Part shown: piece after piece, positions 8,189 through 16,188 of the stretch
Layout: each line of letters begins with the position of its first letter
How positions within the stretch are numbered: position 1 is the first letter of the stretch
From: Bacteroidales bacterium
GTDB taxonomy: Bacteria; Bacteroidota; Bacteroidia; Bacteroidales; P3
Direction: 5' to 3'
Length of the DNA: 28,166 nucleotides
Assembly: GCA_017507285.1 (NCBI GenBank)
Contig: JAFWBF010000091.1
Coordinates: 1-28,166 of the forward strand
Notes under the pieces: model-generated
The model's input: only the letters and a program-made list of their open reading frames with translations
What the model was told of the DNA's origin: nothing
Databases searched by the model: none
Program-made: the position numbers and the translations under genes

Positions 8189-8214
8189 TTTATTGCAGAT
8201 TATACAATATTTTT

Positions 8215-8258
8215 TAGGCGACCTCGAAAAGTTTCGGGGTCGCCTATTTTTATTTTTC
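8215..8258 (+). terminator. Strong bidirectional terminator between convergent genes
   Basis: A 15-bp stem (TAGGCGACCTCGAAA at 8215-8229 and TTTCGGGGTCGCCTA at 8232-8246, one G-T pair) with T-runs on both sides: TTTTTATTTTT after it on plus, and A-run to the left for minus. It serves the BKACE gene and overlaps the end of the minus-strand lipoprotein gene. Confidence 0.85.
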
Positions 8259-8765
8259 TTTTGGTTTCGTTGACTCTAACACTGCACTTCCGCATTGCGA
8301 AAACTTACGGTTGATAGGATAATTGAAACGGAATGTTTTTATATATTCTTTTACCACCTCTCGGAATTGGGCTTCCCATTCGGCCGAAGGCATGTTTTGC
8401 CCCAAAAAGTTGTAGAAGAAATATTCAACACTTCCATCGGCAGAGTAGTGGCCACGGAGCCAAAAACGATAATCTTTCTCTCTTTCGAGGCCTGCTTTTT
8501 CCAAGGCCTTGCCCATGTCCATTAGAAATCGTGTCCACTCGTCGAGGTAGGCTTGGGGAATGGTATCGCCAAACGACTCGAGTCCGCTGGGATATAGTTT
8601 TTCTACTGCAGTCGGTTCGATGTTGTAGTTCTTGCGCAGTTCGGCAGGTGTTATTACATTGGTAGGTAACTTTTCCAATTTCTTGGCAAGGAACATTTCG
8701 CTTTTGCACGATGCCAACATGGCTATAAGTACTATTGTGGCAACGGCTAATAATGTTTTTTTCAT
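8250..8765 (-). CDS. Uncharacterised lipoprotein
   Basis: A 171-residue protein with a clear lipoprotein signal (LIAMLASC, Cys20). I do not recognise the mature domain. It is mixed alpha/beta, with a Tyr/Phe-rich stretch (YFFYNFLGQNMPSAEWEAQF, about residues 114-133) and KEYIKTFRFNYPINRKFSQC near the C-terminus. It follows panC by 21 nt on the same strand, so it is probably co-transcribed with it, although nothing in the sequence ties it to pantothenate synthesis. The cell location (periplasmic face of inner or outer membrane) is inferred from the signal only. Confidence 0.75.
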   Translation of the reverse strand: MKKTLLAVATIVLIAMLASCKSEMFLAKKLEKLPTNVITPAELRKNYNIEPTAVEKLYPSGLESFGDTIPQAYLDEWTRFLMDMGKALEKAGLEREKDYRFWLRGHYSADGSVEYFFYNFLGQNMPSAEWEAQFREVVKEYIKTFRFNYPINRKFSQCGSAVLESTKPKEK

Positions 8766-8786
8766 TGTTGTAAATGTATCGGGTTG

Positions 8787-9629
8787 TTATCTGAAACGTA
8801 TTACATCTATAAGCCTTACGCCGTCTAGCCATGCGGCAATGCAACCTACTATGCCTTGGGCTTCGCTCCAATCGGAGATGGGTTGCAGGGTGGTGTCGTT
8901 TACTATTTCGAAGTATTCGATGTCGAACACCTGCATACATTCGAGCGAGCCTATTACGTAGCGTTTCACCTCGTCGACGCTTTTGCAATGGCTGCGTGGT
9001 ATGGCGTTTTGCAGTGTAGCATATATTTGTGGTGCTATGCGGCGTCCCCTGTCCGACAGGCGCATGTTGCGGCTGCTTAGTGCCAGCCCGTCTTTGGCTC
9101 TTACTACGGGGCAACCTATTATATCTATGTCCATAGGAAGCTGCTTTACCAGTTGGCGAATGATGGCCAGCTGCTGAAAATCTTTTTCGCCAAAGAAGGC
9201 TTTGTTAGGCTCAACTATCTCAAACAAGCGGCGAACCACGGCTGCTACTCCCGCAAAGTGCCCCGGACGTCGAGGGCCTTCCATTACGGCATCCAGCTCG
9301 CCAAAGTCATAAGTTTCCGTTACCGGTTCGGGATACATTTCCTCTACTGATGGTACAAAGACCATGTCGCAGTCTATTGCTTGCAGCTTCTCTAAGTCGG
9401 CTCTGAGGGTGCGTGGGTACTTTTCCAGGTCCTCGGGGTTGTTAAACTGTATGGGGTTCACAAATATGCTTACCACTACCACGTCGCAAAGCATTTGAGC
9501 GGCGTTAACAAGCGATAGGTGCCCTTCGTGTAGGGCGCCCATCGTAGGCACGAATCCTACTGTTCTACCATTGATTCTGTGGTGGCTTAGCGTTGACTTT
9601 AGGTCGGGTATTCTGGTATATACTTCCAT
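8787..9629 (-). CDS. panC: Pantothenate synthetase
   Basis: A 280-residue protein, normal PanC length. It joins pantoate and beta-alanine using ATP. Seen motifs are the HIGH-like ATP site PTMGALHEGH (His34 and His37), FVNPIQFNNPEDLEKYPR (pantoate and beta-alanine site), FFGEKDFQQLAIIRQLV, and the KMSKS-like loop ALSSRNMRLS. All key motifs are intact. It is followed by the lipoprotein gene 21 nt away; panB and panD are not in the window. A -7 element lies about 90 nt upstream. Confidence 0.95.
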   Translation of the reverse strand: MEVYTRIPDLKSTLSHHRINGRTVGFVPTMGALHEGHLSLVNAAQMLCDVVVVSIFVNPIQFNNPEDLEKYPRTLRADLEKLQAIDCDMVFVPSVEEMYPEPVTETYDFGELDAVMEGPRRPGHFAGVAAVVRRLFEIVEPNKAFFGEKDFQQLAIIRQLVKQLPMDIDIIGCPVVRAKDGLALSSRNMRLSDRGRRIAPQIYATLQNAIPRSHCKSVDEVKRYVIGSLECMQVFDIEYFEIVNDTTLQPISDWSEAQGIVGCIAAWLDGVRLIDVIRFR

Positions 9630-9717
9630 GTTGTTTAATTTTTTTTTGCGTATTATTATTTGAAAAATAATTATTTGTAATATATTTTTCCGTTATTTTT
9701 CTTTTCTTTATCGTTGG

Positions 9718-9725
9718 CAAAGGTA
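9718..9725 (-). promoter_or_regulatory. -7 element for panC
   Basis: The minus strand reads TACCTTTG, an exact TAnnTTTG match, leaving a leader of about 80 nt before panC. It indicates that panC has its own promoter after the HU-like genes. Confidence 0.5.
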
Positions 9726-9765
9726 CGCAAATTATTTTGAAATATGCACTATTTGCGAATAAATT

Positions 9766-10185
9766 TTATTTCACATCCTCTTTTTTTGTGTTTTTTCGGG
9801 TGGCAGAGTTCGTTACCCTCAGGGGCATATTACGCAGGCGGCGGTTTAGTTTTGGGCTGCCTATCAGTCTGATACCGCGGTTGGTTATCGTTTTGGCGTT
9901 GCAAAGGTTTCGGCTTTCCACGCTGCGGGCTGTGATGGTAGGTCTGATGGTTCCTATTTCACCAAGGCTTATGCTGCATCCTGCCGCCACTTTTTCCATC
10001 ACCACTTCGGCCACCGAGCTTAGCAGCAGCTCTATATCGGCCGGGCTGAAGGTGGTGGCTTTGCTTATGTTTTCCACTACCACCGAGGTGTGTATGTGGG
10101 CGCTTTTTTCGCGGTTTATCGTATACCTGCGTTTGCCCTTGTGCTTGCCTACGGCCATGGTTTTGTGTACAATTACTGTGTTCAT
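9766..10185 (-). CDS. HU-like DNA-binding protein, third of a tandem trio
   Basis: A 139-residue protein with a Bacteroidetes HU-related domain: helical part SPADIELLLSSVAEVVMEKV, the turn SISLGEIGTIRPTI (compare the HU motif LxGFGTF), and a basic beta arm region ending in a Lys/Arg-rich tail (TNSATRKNTKKED). The N-terminus is also basic (HKGKRRYTINREK). HU-type proteins bend DNA and organise the nucleoid. It is the last of three related genes, 10 nt after the second, and is the most diverged and most basic of them. I know no specific role for it. Confidence 0.75.
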   Translation of the reverse strand: MNTVIVHKTMAVGKHKGKRRYTINREKSAHIHTSVVVENISKATTFSPADIELLLSSVAEVVMEKVAAGCSISLGEIGTIRPTITARSVESRNLCNAKTITNRGIRLIGSPKLNRRLRNMPLRVTNSATRKNTKKEDVK

Positions 10186-10195
10186 AATCTATTCT

Positions 10196-10612
10196 TTATT
10201 CCTTTGTGCTATCGGTTTGTTTGGGTTTGTCAAACTCTTTTATTCCGGCCTCCTTTACGGCGCGCATCATCTTTTGTTCGGGGCGGAAGCCAACGGTTAT
10301 ACTTTTTACGCAGTTTTTCAGCGTAGCCTCTTCGGGCGTATCTACCATTTGGGTTATCATTTTCGGATAAAAAGTTCCCAACCCCTTCACATTCACCTCG
10401 GCACCACTCTCCAGTTGCACCCCCACTTCGCGTGCCAGCGCCACCATAAAGGCCTCCACCTCGGCAGGGCGGCACGAGTTGCGAGCCGCCACCTCCTCAA
10501 CAAGGTCGCACAAACGGTAGCGTTTGACAAGGCGTAGCGATGCCATCCACCGGCTTTGGCCGAAAATAGTCCGTTCCTTAACCTCGTAGGTCAAATAGTT
10601 GCTACTTCCCAT
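10196..10612 (-). CDS. HU-like DNA-binding protein, second of a tandem trio
   Basis: A 138-residue protein with the same layout: an N-terminal extension (TYEVKERTIFGQSRWMASL), then RLCDLVEEVAARNSCRPAEV and FMVALAREVGVQLESGAEV (helices), VNVKGLGTFYPKM (the HU-like turn), and FRPEQKMMRAVKEAGIKEFD at the end. This is the Bacteroidetes-type single-domain HU-related family (TIGR01201-like), usually about 140 residues. It starts 4 nt after the first gene, so translation is probably coupled. The three genes are more GC-rich than the spacers around them. Confidence 0.78.
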   Translation of the reverse strand: MGSSNYLTYEVKERTIFGQSRWMASLRLVKRYRLCDLVEEVAARNSCRPAEVEAFMVALAREVGVQLESGAEVNVKGLGTFYPKMITQMVDTPEEATLKNCVKSITVGFRPEQKMMRAVKEAGIKEFDKPKQTDSTKE

Positions 10613-10616
10613 AGCC

Positions 10617-11084
10617 CTAATCCTCCGTAGTTAAAACTTCGTTGCCATCGAAGGCCTCGGCCTTTTTGCCCATAGAGTGGGTGTCGGACAGATAAATAGC
10701 CTTGTCTGCAAGCCTTACACCGGCGTTGCGTATTGCCCTCTTTAGCCGCCACGTGGGCTTAAACAAAATACCCGTTTTGGTTATCGAAAACTGGTTCACC
10801 TTCTCGGCCGAATCCTGTGCCTTGGCCGAGATGGTAGGTGCAAAGGTGCCTATAGAGTCCAGCTTAACCACATCGCCCGAAACCAAATGCCTGGATATGC
10901 AGTCTTCCACCTCCCTCAAAACCATCATCACCGTGGCCGGCGAGGCACACCCTTGTTTCGAAACCTCGAGGGCAAACGCCTCGGTATCTATGTAATTGTT
11001 GTAGTTCACCTTCGCAAGGTATACTTCTTTTGACTTGCCATCGCCGTGAAGTTTTTGTCGCTTTTTGATATATCCTATTGCCAT
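10617..11084 (-). CDS. HU-like DNA-binding protein, first of a tandem trio
   Basis: A 155-residue protein starting MAIGYIKKRQKLHGDGKSK. It then has DTEAFALEVSKQGCASPATV and VLREVEDCISRHLVSGDVV (helices), VKLDSIGTFAPTISA (HU-like turn), and FKPTWRLKRAIRNAGVRLAD, followed by an acidic C-terminus. The match to Bacteroidetes HU-related proteins is good. The first gene of the trio begins right beside the repeat-rich spacer 11085-11684, and no TAnnTTTG promoter is visible near its start. The transcript must start inside or beyond that spacer. Confidence 0.78.
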   Translation of the reverse strand: MAIGYIKKRQKLHGDGKSKEVYLAKVNYNNYIDTEAFALEVSKQGCASPATVMMVLREVEDCISRHLVSGDVVKLDSIGTFAPTISAKAQDSAEKVNQFSITKTGILFKPTWRLKRAIRNAGVRLADKAIYLSDTHSMGKKAEAFDGNEVLTTED

Positions 11085-11114
11085 AAAATCAGATTATTAT
11101 ATTGTTCTTACATT

Positions 11115-11202
11115 AAAATCTTTTTCACTCGTCGTTGAATTTTTTTTCGCTCGTCGTTAGAAAACTTTTCGCTCGTCGTTAGAATGTTTTTCATTCATCG
11201 TT
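11115..11202. repeat. 22-nt array, left (4 units)
   Basis: Four units of exactly 22 nt. The shared GTCGTT (ATCGTT in the last) starts at 11131, 11153, 11175 and 11197. The common core is TTTTTCRCTCGTCGTTAGAA. Its reverse complement resembles the units of the right array at 11445-11532, most closely the third one. Confidence 0.8.
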
Positions 11203-11261
11203 AAAACTATAATCGCAAACCTGCTCAGGTAATAATAACGTTCGTGTATAAATTATAGTAT

Positions 11262-11388
11262 AGCACCTGCTTAAAATATAGTAAAAAAATGGCATAAGCG
11301 ACCATCGCTTATGCCATAAGCACACCACGCTTATGCCATAAGCGATATATGCTTATGCCATAAGCGAACCATAGTTTAAGCAGGTGCT
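11262..11388. repeat. MITE-like element: 14-bp inverted repeats around a 4 x 22-nt palindromic array
   Basis: The perfect 14-bp inverted repeat AGCACCTGCTTAAA (11262-11275) and TTTAAGCAGGTGCT (11375-11388) encloses four 22-nt units at 11289-11376. GCTTATGCCATAAGC, itself a 7-bp palindrome around one base, starts at 11307, 11329 and 11351. GGCATAAGCG (11291-11300) and CGCTTATGCC (11306-11315) also form a perfect 10-bp hairpin. Another partial copy of the end sequence (GCAGGTGCTT) is at 11403-11412. There is no coding content. Confidence 0.8.
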
Positions 11389-11444
11389 TTATGTTAGTTT
11401 ACGCAGGTGCTTCATTATCAGTCAGGCACAAGCATAACCATATT

Positions 11445-11532
11445 TCTAACCTTGCCGGAAAAAAAATCTAACCTTGACGGAAAAATATTCTAACGACGGT
11501 GAAAAAATATTCTAACCTTGGCGGAAAAATAT
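11445..11532. repeat. 22-nt array, right (4 units)
   Basis: Four consecutive 22-nt units at 11445, 11467, 11489 and 11511. Units 1, 2 and 4 begin TCTAACCTTG, then have an N and CGGAAAAA. Unit 3 reads TCTAACGACGGTGAAAAAAT, and its reverse complement matches the left array closely. Confidence 0.85.
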
Positions 11533-11684
11533 AGCAGGGGAGGGGCATATTGGAAAAAACGGATGATAAGGGGAAAAAAAGATGAAAAAAATGAAAAATA
11601 TCCTACCGAAAATATAATAAAAAGCGTAAAAACGTGTTATTTACGATTGATATTTTTTGATACAAATAAATACACAATAATATA
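11533..11684. other. Purine-rich spacer upstream of alaS
   Basis: A-rich and G-rich DNA (runs such as GGGGAAAAAAA) with no reading frame and no TAnnTTTG element. The alaS promoter must be weak, non-canonical, or inside the repeats. Confidence 0.5.
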
Positions 11685-14285
11685 ATGACTTCAAATGAAT
11701 TGCGACAAGAGTTTTTGCGATTCTTCGAATCCAAAGCTCATCATATTGTGCCATCGGCACCTATGGTGGTAAAAAACGACCCCACCCTTATGTTTACAAA
11801 TGCCGGAATGAACCAGTTTAAGGATATATTCTTGGGCAACGCCCCGGCCAAGTATCCGCGTGTAGCCGACTCGCAAAAGTGCCTGCGTGTAAGTGGAAAG
11901 CACAACGACCTTGAGGAGGTGGGCCACGATACCTACCATCATACAATGTTTGAAATGCTGGGCAACTGGTCTTTTGGCGATTACTTTAAGAAAGAAGCCA
12001 TCGAATGGGGTTGGGAATTCCTTACCGAAGTGCTGAAGATAGACAAGAGCTGCCTATACGTTACCGTATTTGGTGGCGACGAAAACGAAGGCCTGGGAAA
12101 GGACATGGAAGCCTACGAGTTTTGGAAACAACATATTGCCGAAGACCGAATACTGCTTGGAAGCAAGAAAGATAACTTCTGGGAAATGGGCGATCAAGGC
12201 CCCTGCGGACCGTGCTCCGAAATACATGTGGACATACGCTCGGCCGAAGAAAAAGCCAAACAGCCCGGAAAGGATTTGGTAAACAAAGACCACCCTCAGG
12301 TTATTGAAATATGGAACCTAGTGTTTATGCAATACAACCGCTTGGCCAACGGTACCTTAGAACCACTGCCCGCCAAGCATGTAGATACCGGAATGGGGTT
12401 TGAACGCCTGTGTATGGTTATGCAGGGCAAACAAAGCAACTACGACACCGATGTCTTTCAGCCTATAATTCAAGAAATTGCTCGTAAGGCAGAACTCAGC
12501 TACGGCTCTGACGAAAAGGCCGATGTGGCTATGCGTGTATGTGCCGACCACCTGCGTGCCGTTGCCTTCTCTATTGCCGACGGCCAGCTGCCCTCAAACG
12601 CAAAGGCCGGATATGTCATACGCCGCATCCTTCGTCGTGCTGTACGCTACGGCTACACTTTCCTCGGATTTAAAGAACCATTCATCTACGACCTCGTGCC
12701 AACACTTGTAAACCAAATGGGCAAACAGTTTGAAGAACTTGTAAAACAACAAGACCTCATAAAACGAATTATTCTCGAAGAAGAACAATCCTTCCTTCGA
12801 ACCCTTTCCAACGGTATTTTGAAGTTCGAACGCTACATTGCCGAAACCAAAGGCAATGTTATAGGAGGTGCCTTTGCTTTTGAGCTCTTCGATACCTACG
12901 GTTTCCCCATCGACCTTACCGAACTGATGGCTAAAGAAAACGGCTGGACGGTGGACATGCAGGGTTTCCAAAAAGGCCTTGACGAGCAAAAACAACGTTC
13001 GCGTGCCGCAGCCGCCGTAGATACCGACGACTGGGTGGTGGTACACAACGGGCAGGAAGAACAGTTTGTGGGCTACGACACTCTTACTGCCGACGTGGAA
13101 ATACTTAAATACCGAAAGGTGAAAACCAAAGACAAAGAGTTTTATCAGCTGGTATTTGACCGCACTCCTTTCTACGGCGAAGGCGGTGGACAGGCCGGTG
13201 ATAAGGGCTCTTTGGTGTGTGGCGACGAAAAAGTTATTGTCTTCGATGCCAAGAAAGAGAACAATTTGATAGTACATCTTGTAGAATCTTTGCCCGCCGA
13301 CCCTTCGGCAACTTTCGTGGCAATGGTGGACGAGGGCAAGCGACGCCGTACCGAAAACAATCATACTGCTACACACTTATTGCACAAAGCATTGCGCACT
13401 GTGCTTGGAACCCATGTAGAGCAAAAAGGTTCTAGTGTGGACGACATGAGGCTTCGTTTCGACTTTTCGCACTTTGCCAAACTGAGCCACGACGAGATTC
13501 GTCAGGTAGAACGCCTTGTAAACGAAGATATTCGTCGTAACATTGCTTTGGAAGAACATCGTGCCATGCCTATAGCCGAAGCCCAAAAGTTGGGAGCTAT
13601 GGCCTTGTTTGGTGAGAAGTATGGCGAGGTGGTGCGTGTGGTTAAATACGCCGACTCTGTAGAGTTTTGCGGCGGTACCCACGTAAGTGCTACCGGCAAT
13701 ATTGGTAGCTTCCGCATCGTTGCCGAATCGGCTATAGCTGCAGGTATGCGTCGTATAGAGGCCGTTACAGGCATCGAAGCCGAAAACTATGCCAACGCTT
13801 TGCAGGATCAAATAGATGCTTTGAAAGACCTGATGAAGAACCCTAAAGATATGGTGTCCGCCATTCAAAAGCTTATGGACGAGAACGCAACACTGCAAAA
13901 AGATATAGCCAAATTCCACCAAGAGCAGGCTATGGCCATGAAGAAAACATTTGCCGACAAGTTGGCTCGGTCCGGCAACTTTGTAGTAGAAAAGTTGGAT
14001 ATGGATTTGAATATGTTGAAGGATATGTTGCTGTCCTTACGTACCGAAAATGCTGATATGGCTATAGTGTTGGGTAGTACTTTCGGCGACAAACCTTCGC
14101 TCTTGGTTGTATTAGGCCAAAACCGCGTGGATGCCGGAAAGAATGCTTCCAACATAGTGCGCCAAGCCGGAAAAGAAATGCAAGGTGGTGGCGGCGGACA
14201 ACCGTTTTTTGCTACTGCCGGTGGCAAAAACGTTGCCGGTGTAGACAAGGCTATGGAAGTGGCAAAAGCTATCATAGAAGAATAG
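11685..14285 (+). CDS. alaS: Alanyl-tRNA synthetase
   Basis: An 866-residue protein, full length for the family. It charges tRNA(Ala). The class II catalytic core is at the N-terminus (FFESKAHHIVPSAPMV, FTNAGMNQFKDIFLG, DTYHHTMFEMLGNWSFGDYF). The editing domain has the zinc/catalytic motif HTATH at residues 560-564 and CGGTH at 662-666. The C-Ala domain ends with NIVRQAGKEMQGGGGGQPFF. All motifs are intact. The coding sequence is clearly more GC-rich than the spacers. It is monocistronic, with a repeat-laden spacer upstream and a hairpin terminator downstream. Confidence 0.97.
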   Translation: MTSNELRQEFLRFFESKAHHIVPSAPMVVKNDPTLMFTNAGMNQFKDIFLGNAPAKYPRVADSQKCLRVSGKHNDLEEVGHDTYHHTMFEMLGNWSFGDYFKKEAIEWGWEFLTEVLKIDKSCLYVTVFGGDENEGLGKDMEAYEFWKQHIAEDRILLGSKKDNFWEMGDQGPCGPCSEIHVDIRSAEEKAKQPGKDLVNKDHPQVIEIWNLVFMQYNRLANGTLEPLPAKHVDTGMGFERLCMVMQGKQSNYDTDVFQPIIQEIARKAELSYGSDEKADVAMRVCADHLRAVAFSIADGQLPSNAKAGYVIRRILRRAVRYGYTFLGFKEPFIYDLVPTLVNQMGKQFEELVKQQDLIKRIILEEEQSFLRTLSNGILKFERYIAETKGNVIGGAFAFELFDTYGFPIDLTELMAKENGWTVDMQGFQKGLDEQKQRSRAAAAVDTDDWVVVHNGQEEQFVGYDTLTADVEILKYRKVKTKDKEFYQLVFDRTPFYGEGGGQAGDKGSLVCGDEKVIVFDAKKENNLIVHLVESLPADPSATFVAMVDEGKRRRTENNHTATHLLHKALRTVLGTHVEQKGSSVDDMRLRFDFSHFAKLSHDEIRQVERLVNEDIRRNIALEEHRAMPIAEAQKLGAMALFGEKYGEVVRVVKYADSVEFCGGTHVSATGNIGSFRIVAESAIAAGMRRIEAVTGIEAENYANALQDQIDALKDLMKNPKDMVSAIQKLMDENATLQKDIAKFHQEQAMAMKKTFADKLARSGNFVVEKLDMDLNMLKDMLLSLRTENADMAIVLGSTFGDKPSLLVVLGQNRVDAGKNASNIVRQAGKEMQGGGGGQPFFATAGGKNVAGVDKAMEVAKAIIEE

Positions 14286-14306
14286 TCTTTTACGCATATA
14301 TATATC

Positions 14307-14350
14307 AAGGCTGCAGTATTTGTAAACAAGTGCTGCAGCCTTTGTGTTTC
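14307..14350 (+). terminator. Probable terminator of alaS
   Basis: A 10-bp stem (AAGGCTGCAG at 14307-14316 and CTGCAGCCTT at 14333-14342). The loop itself contains TTGTAAACAA, which can pair further. A moderately T-rich tail follows. It lies 22 nt past the stop. Confidence 0.65.
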
Positions 14351-14383
14351 TATAAAAAAACTAACCTGCGATTGGACAAAATC

Positions 14384-15502
14384 TTACGTAAATAGCTCGG
14401 CGGCTATTGCATCGGCCAGCAGCATTCCCTTGTGGTTTAGGTGGTAGCCTTTGGCGTTTGGCACCATCAATCCCTTGTTGATGTATGCTGTTAGTTTGGG
14501 TTCGGTAGCCTTCCATAGGTCGGGGTAGCGGTTGGTTAGAAAGTTTGTTTCCAGGCCTTTTCTTGTGCGTAGGGCTGTCATTAGGTATTCGTTGAAGCTG
14601 TCTTCGACCGAAAGGTTTTCGATAGTTGAAGGTACTATGCCGCTGTTTATGCTTTGGATATAGTTTTTTATGTCGCTAATGTTCCATTGCCGTGATGTTC
14701 CGTTGTATGAATGAGCTGCTGCCCCTATGCCTAGGTATGGGGTGTTGTTCCAATATCGGCTGTTGTGTTTGGCTTCGTATCCCTCACGGCAGAAGTTGGA
14801 TATTTCGTATTGAACAAAATTGTTTTTATGGCACCATTCTATAAGGCTTTCGTAGTGCTGTAGTGTTTGGTCTTCATCGGTAGGTGCTATCTTGCCTTTT
14901 TCGATAAGGGTTTTCAGCATAGTGCCGTCCTCTACCGTAAGGGCATAACACGATAAGTGCTGTATGTTCAGGCCGGCTATAATGTTTAGGTTTTCCAGCC
15001 ATAGTTTGTTTGTCAATCCGGGTATACCATATATTAGGTCGAGGGTTATATTGTCGAAACCTGCTTTTTGGGCATTTTTTGTTGCGTCGATGGCGTCGGT
15101 GCAGTTGTGTCGTCTGTTTAGCAGCTTCAAAATGTCGTTGTCAAACGATTGCACACCTATGCTCAGCCGGTTTATGAAGTTTGTATTTTTCAGCTCGGTT
15201 AGGTGTTTTTCAGTAAGTTGTTCGGGGTTGCCTTCGAGTGTTACTTCCTTCAGCCCCGATAGGTCGAAAAGTTTGTCAATGGTGTTTTGTATTTTGTTTA
15301 GCTGTTTTATTGTTAGTAATGATGGGGTTCCACCACCGATGTATATGGTTTGTATCTTTTTGTTTCTAAGATAGTCGGCACGTATTTTCAATTCGTTGCA
15401 TACAGCATCAATGTAACTTTCGTTTACACTGCTTGCCGCAGTCGAATAGAATCCGCAATATATGCAGCGTTGTTTGCAATACGGTATGTGTATATATATC
15501 AT
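14384..15502 (-). CDS. hemW: Radical SAM heme chaperone HemW
   Basis: A 372-residue protein beginning MIYIHIPYCKQRCIYCGFYS. The CxxxCxxC cluster motif is Cys9, Cys13 and Cys16. Other family features are TIYIGGGTPSLL, GNPEQLTEKHL, NRLSIGVQSFDNDILKLLNR, LDLIYGIPG, and the HemN-type C-terminal domain (LGIGAAAHSYNG). These point to HemW, formerly called oxygen-independent coproporphyrinogen oxidase-like. HemW-like proteins bind and deliver heme; the true HemN lacks this exact N-terminus. It follows the flavin reductase gene by 17 nt, so the two probably share a transcript. Confidence 0.9.
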   Translation of the reverse strand: MIYIHIPYCKQRCIYCGFYSTAASSVNESYIDAVCNELKIRADYLRNKKIQTIYIGGGTPSLLTIKQLNKIQNTIDKLFDLSGLKEVTLEGNPEQLTEKHLTELKNTNFINRLSIGVQSFDNDILKLLNRRHNCTDAIDATKNAQKAGFDNITLDLIYGIPGLTNKLWLENLNIIAGLNIQHLSCYALTVEDGTMLKTLIEKGKIAPTDEDQTLQHYESLIEWCHKNNFVQYEISNFCREGYEAKHNSRYWNNTPYLGIGAAAHSYNGTSRQWNISDIKNYIQSINSGIVPSTIENLSVEDSFNEYLMTALRTRKGLETNFLTNRYPDLWKATEPKLTAYINKGLMVPNAKGYHLNHKGMLLADAIAAELFT

Positions 15503-15519
15503 ATCGATGGGTGTGGAGT

Positions 15520-16089
15520 TTACTTTTTGCGTTTTGCTACAGAAAAACCAAACGACCCGATTTTCTCGCCCAAACCATAGTACTTGCCATGCGAATAGGC
15601 TAGGGGTTGGGCGTGGTTTAGTTGGAATGCTCCGGTGCTTTTGTCTATAAGTTTTTCATCGGCGTTTACAGCTACCACGTTTGCAATGAACATATCGTGC
15701 GACCCTAGTTCTTTAACTTCCACTACTTTGCATTCGATATTTAGAGGCGATTCGGCTATTAGCGGAGCTTTCACTATTTGACCTTGTTCCGGAGTGAGGT
15801 GCATCTCTTTGAATTTGTTATGGTCTTTTCCCGAACGTACTCCGCACCAGTCTGTTGCTTTGGCCAAAGCTTCGGTGGTTAGGTTTAGTACAAATTCACC
15901 ACTATCCATTATTAGTTTGTGTGAATGTCGTTCTTTTCTTACTGATATATAGCACATAGGAGGGTCGGAGCATATTGTTCCGGTCCAAGCCACAGTTATT
16001 ATATTATAGTTTTCTGGGCTATTGCCACAACTTACCATAAGTGCAGGTAATGGATAGATAAGGGTGCCGGGTTTGAATGGTACTTTCAT
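15520..16089 (-). CDS. Flavin reductase family protein
   Basis: A 189-residue protein of the FMN-binding flavin reductase (split-barrel, DIM6/NTAB) family. Recognisable parts are NIITVAWTGTICSDPPMCYISVR, SHKLIMDSGEFVLNL, and TDWCGVRSGKDHNKFKEM, which form the FMN pocket in relatives. The C-terminal half has SPLNIECKVVEVKELGSHDM. It probably reduces FMN with NAD(P)H or acts as a flavin-bound reductase; its partner is unknown. It is upstream of hemW in the same operon, following the dnaA terminator. Confidence 0.85.
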   Translation of the reverse strand: MKVPFKPGTLIYPLPALMVSCGNSPENYNIITVAWTGTICSDPPMCYISVRKERHSHKLIMDSGEFVLNLTTEALAKATDWCGVRSGKDHNKFKEMHLTPEQGQIVKAPLIAESPLNIECKVVEVKELGSHDMFIANVVAVNADEKLIDKSTGAFQLNHAQPLAYSHGKYYGLGEKIGSFGFSVAKRKK

Positions 16090-16120
16090 TTGTTTGATAT
16101 GATTTTATTTGATTATTTAT

Positions 16121-16153
16121 AAAAAACCTTTACTCTCATGGAGAGAGTAAAGG
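16121..16153 (-). terminator. Rho-independent terminator of dnaA
   Basis: A perfect 11-bp stem (CCTTTACTCTC at 16127-16137 and GAGAGTAAAGG at 16143-16153) with a 5-nt loop. On the minus strand it is followed by six T (A-run at 16121-16126). It lies 36 nt past the dnaA stop. Confidence 0.85.
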
Positions 16154-16188
16154 AAATAATAATAGTATGAAAAAAAACACAAAAATTT

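Noticed and set aside
11115..11532. CRISPR array
   Set aside because: Units of 22 nt are contiguous with no unique spacers, and there are no cas genes in the window.
12594..13376. 260-residue minus-strand frame within alaS
   Set aside because: It is an antisense shadow of the intact alaS coding sequence, with no independent motifs.
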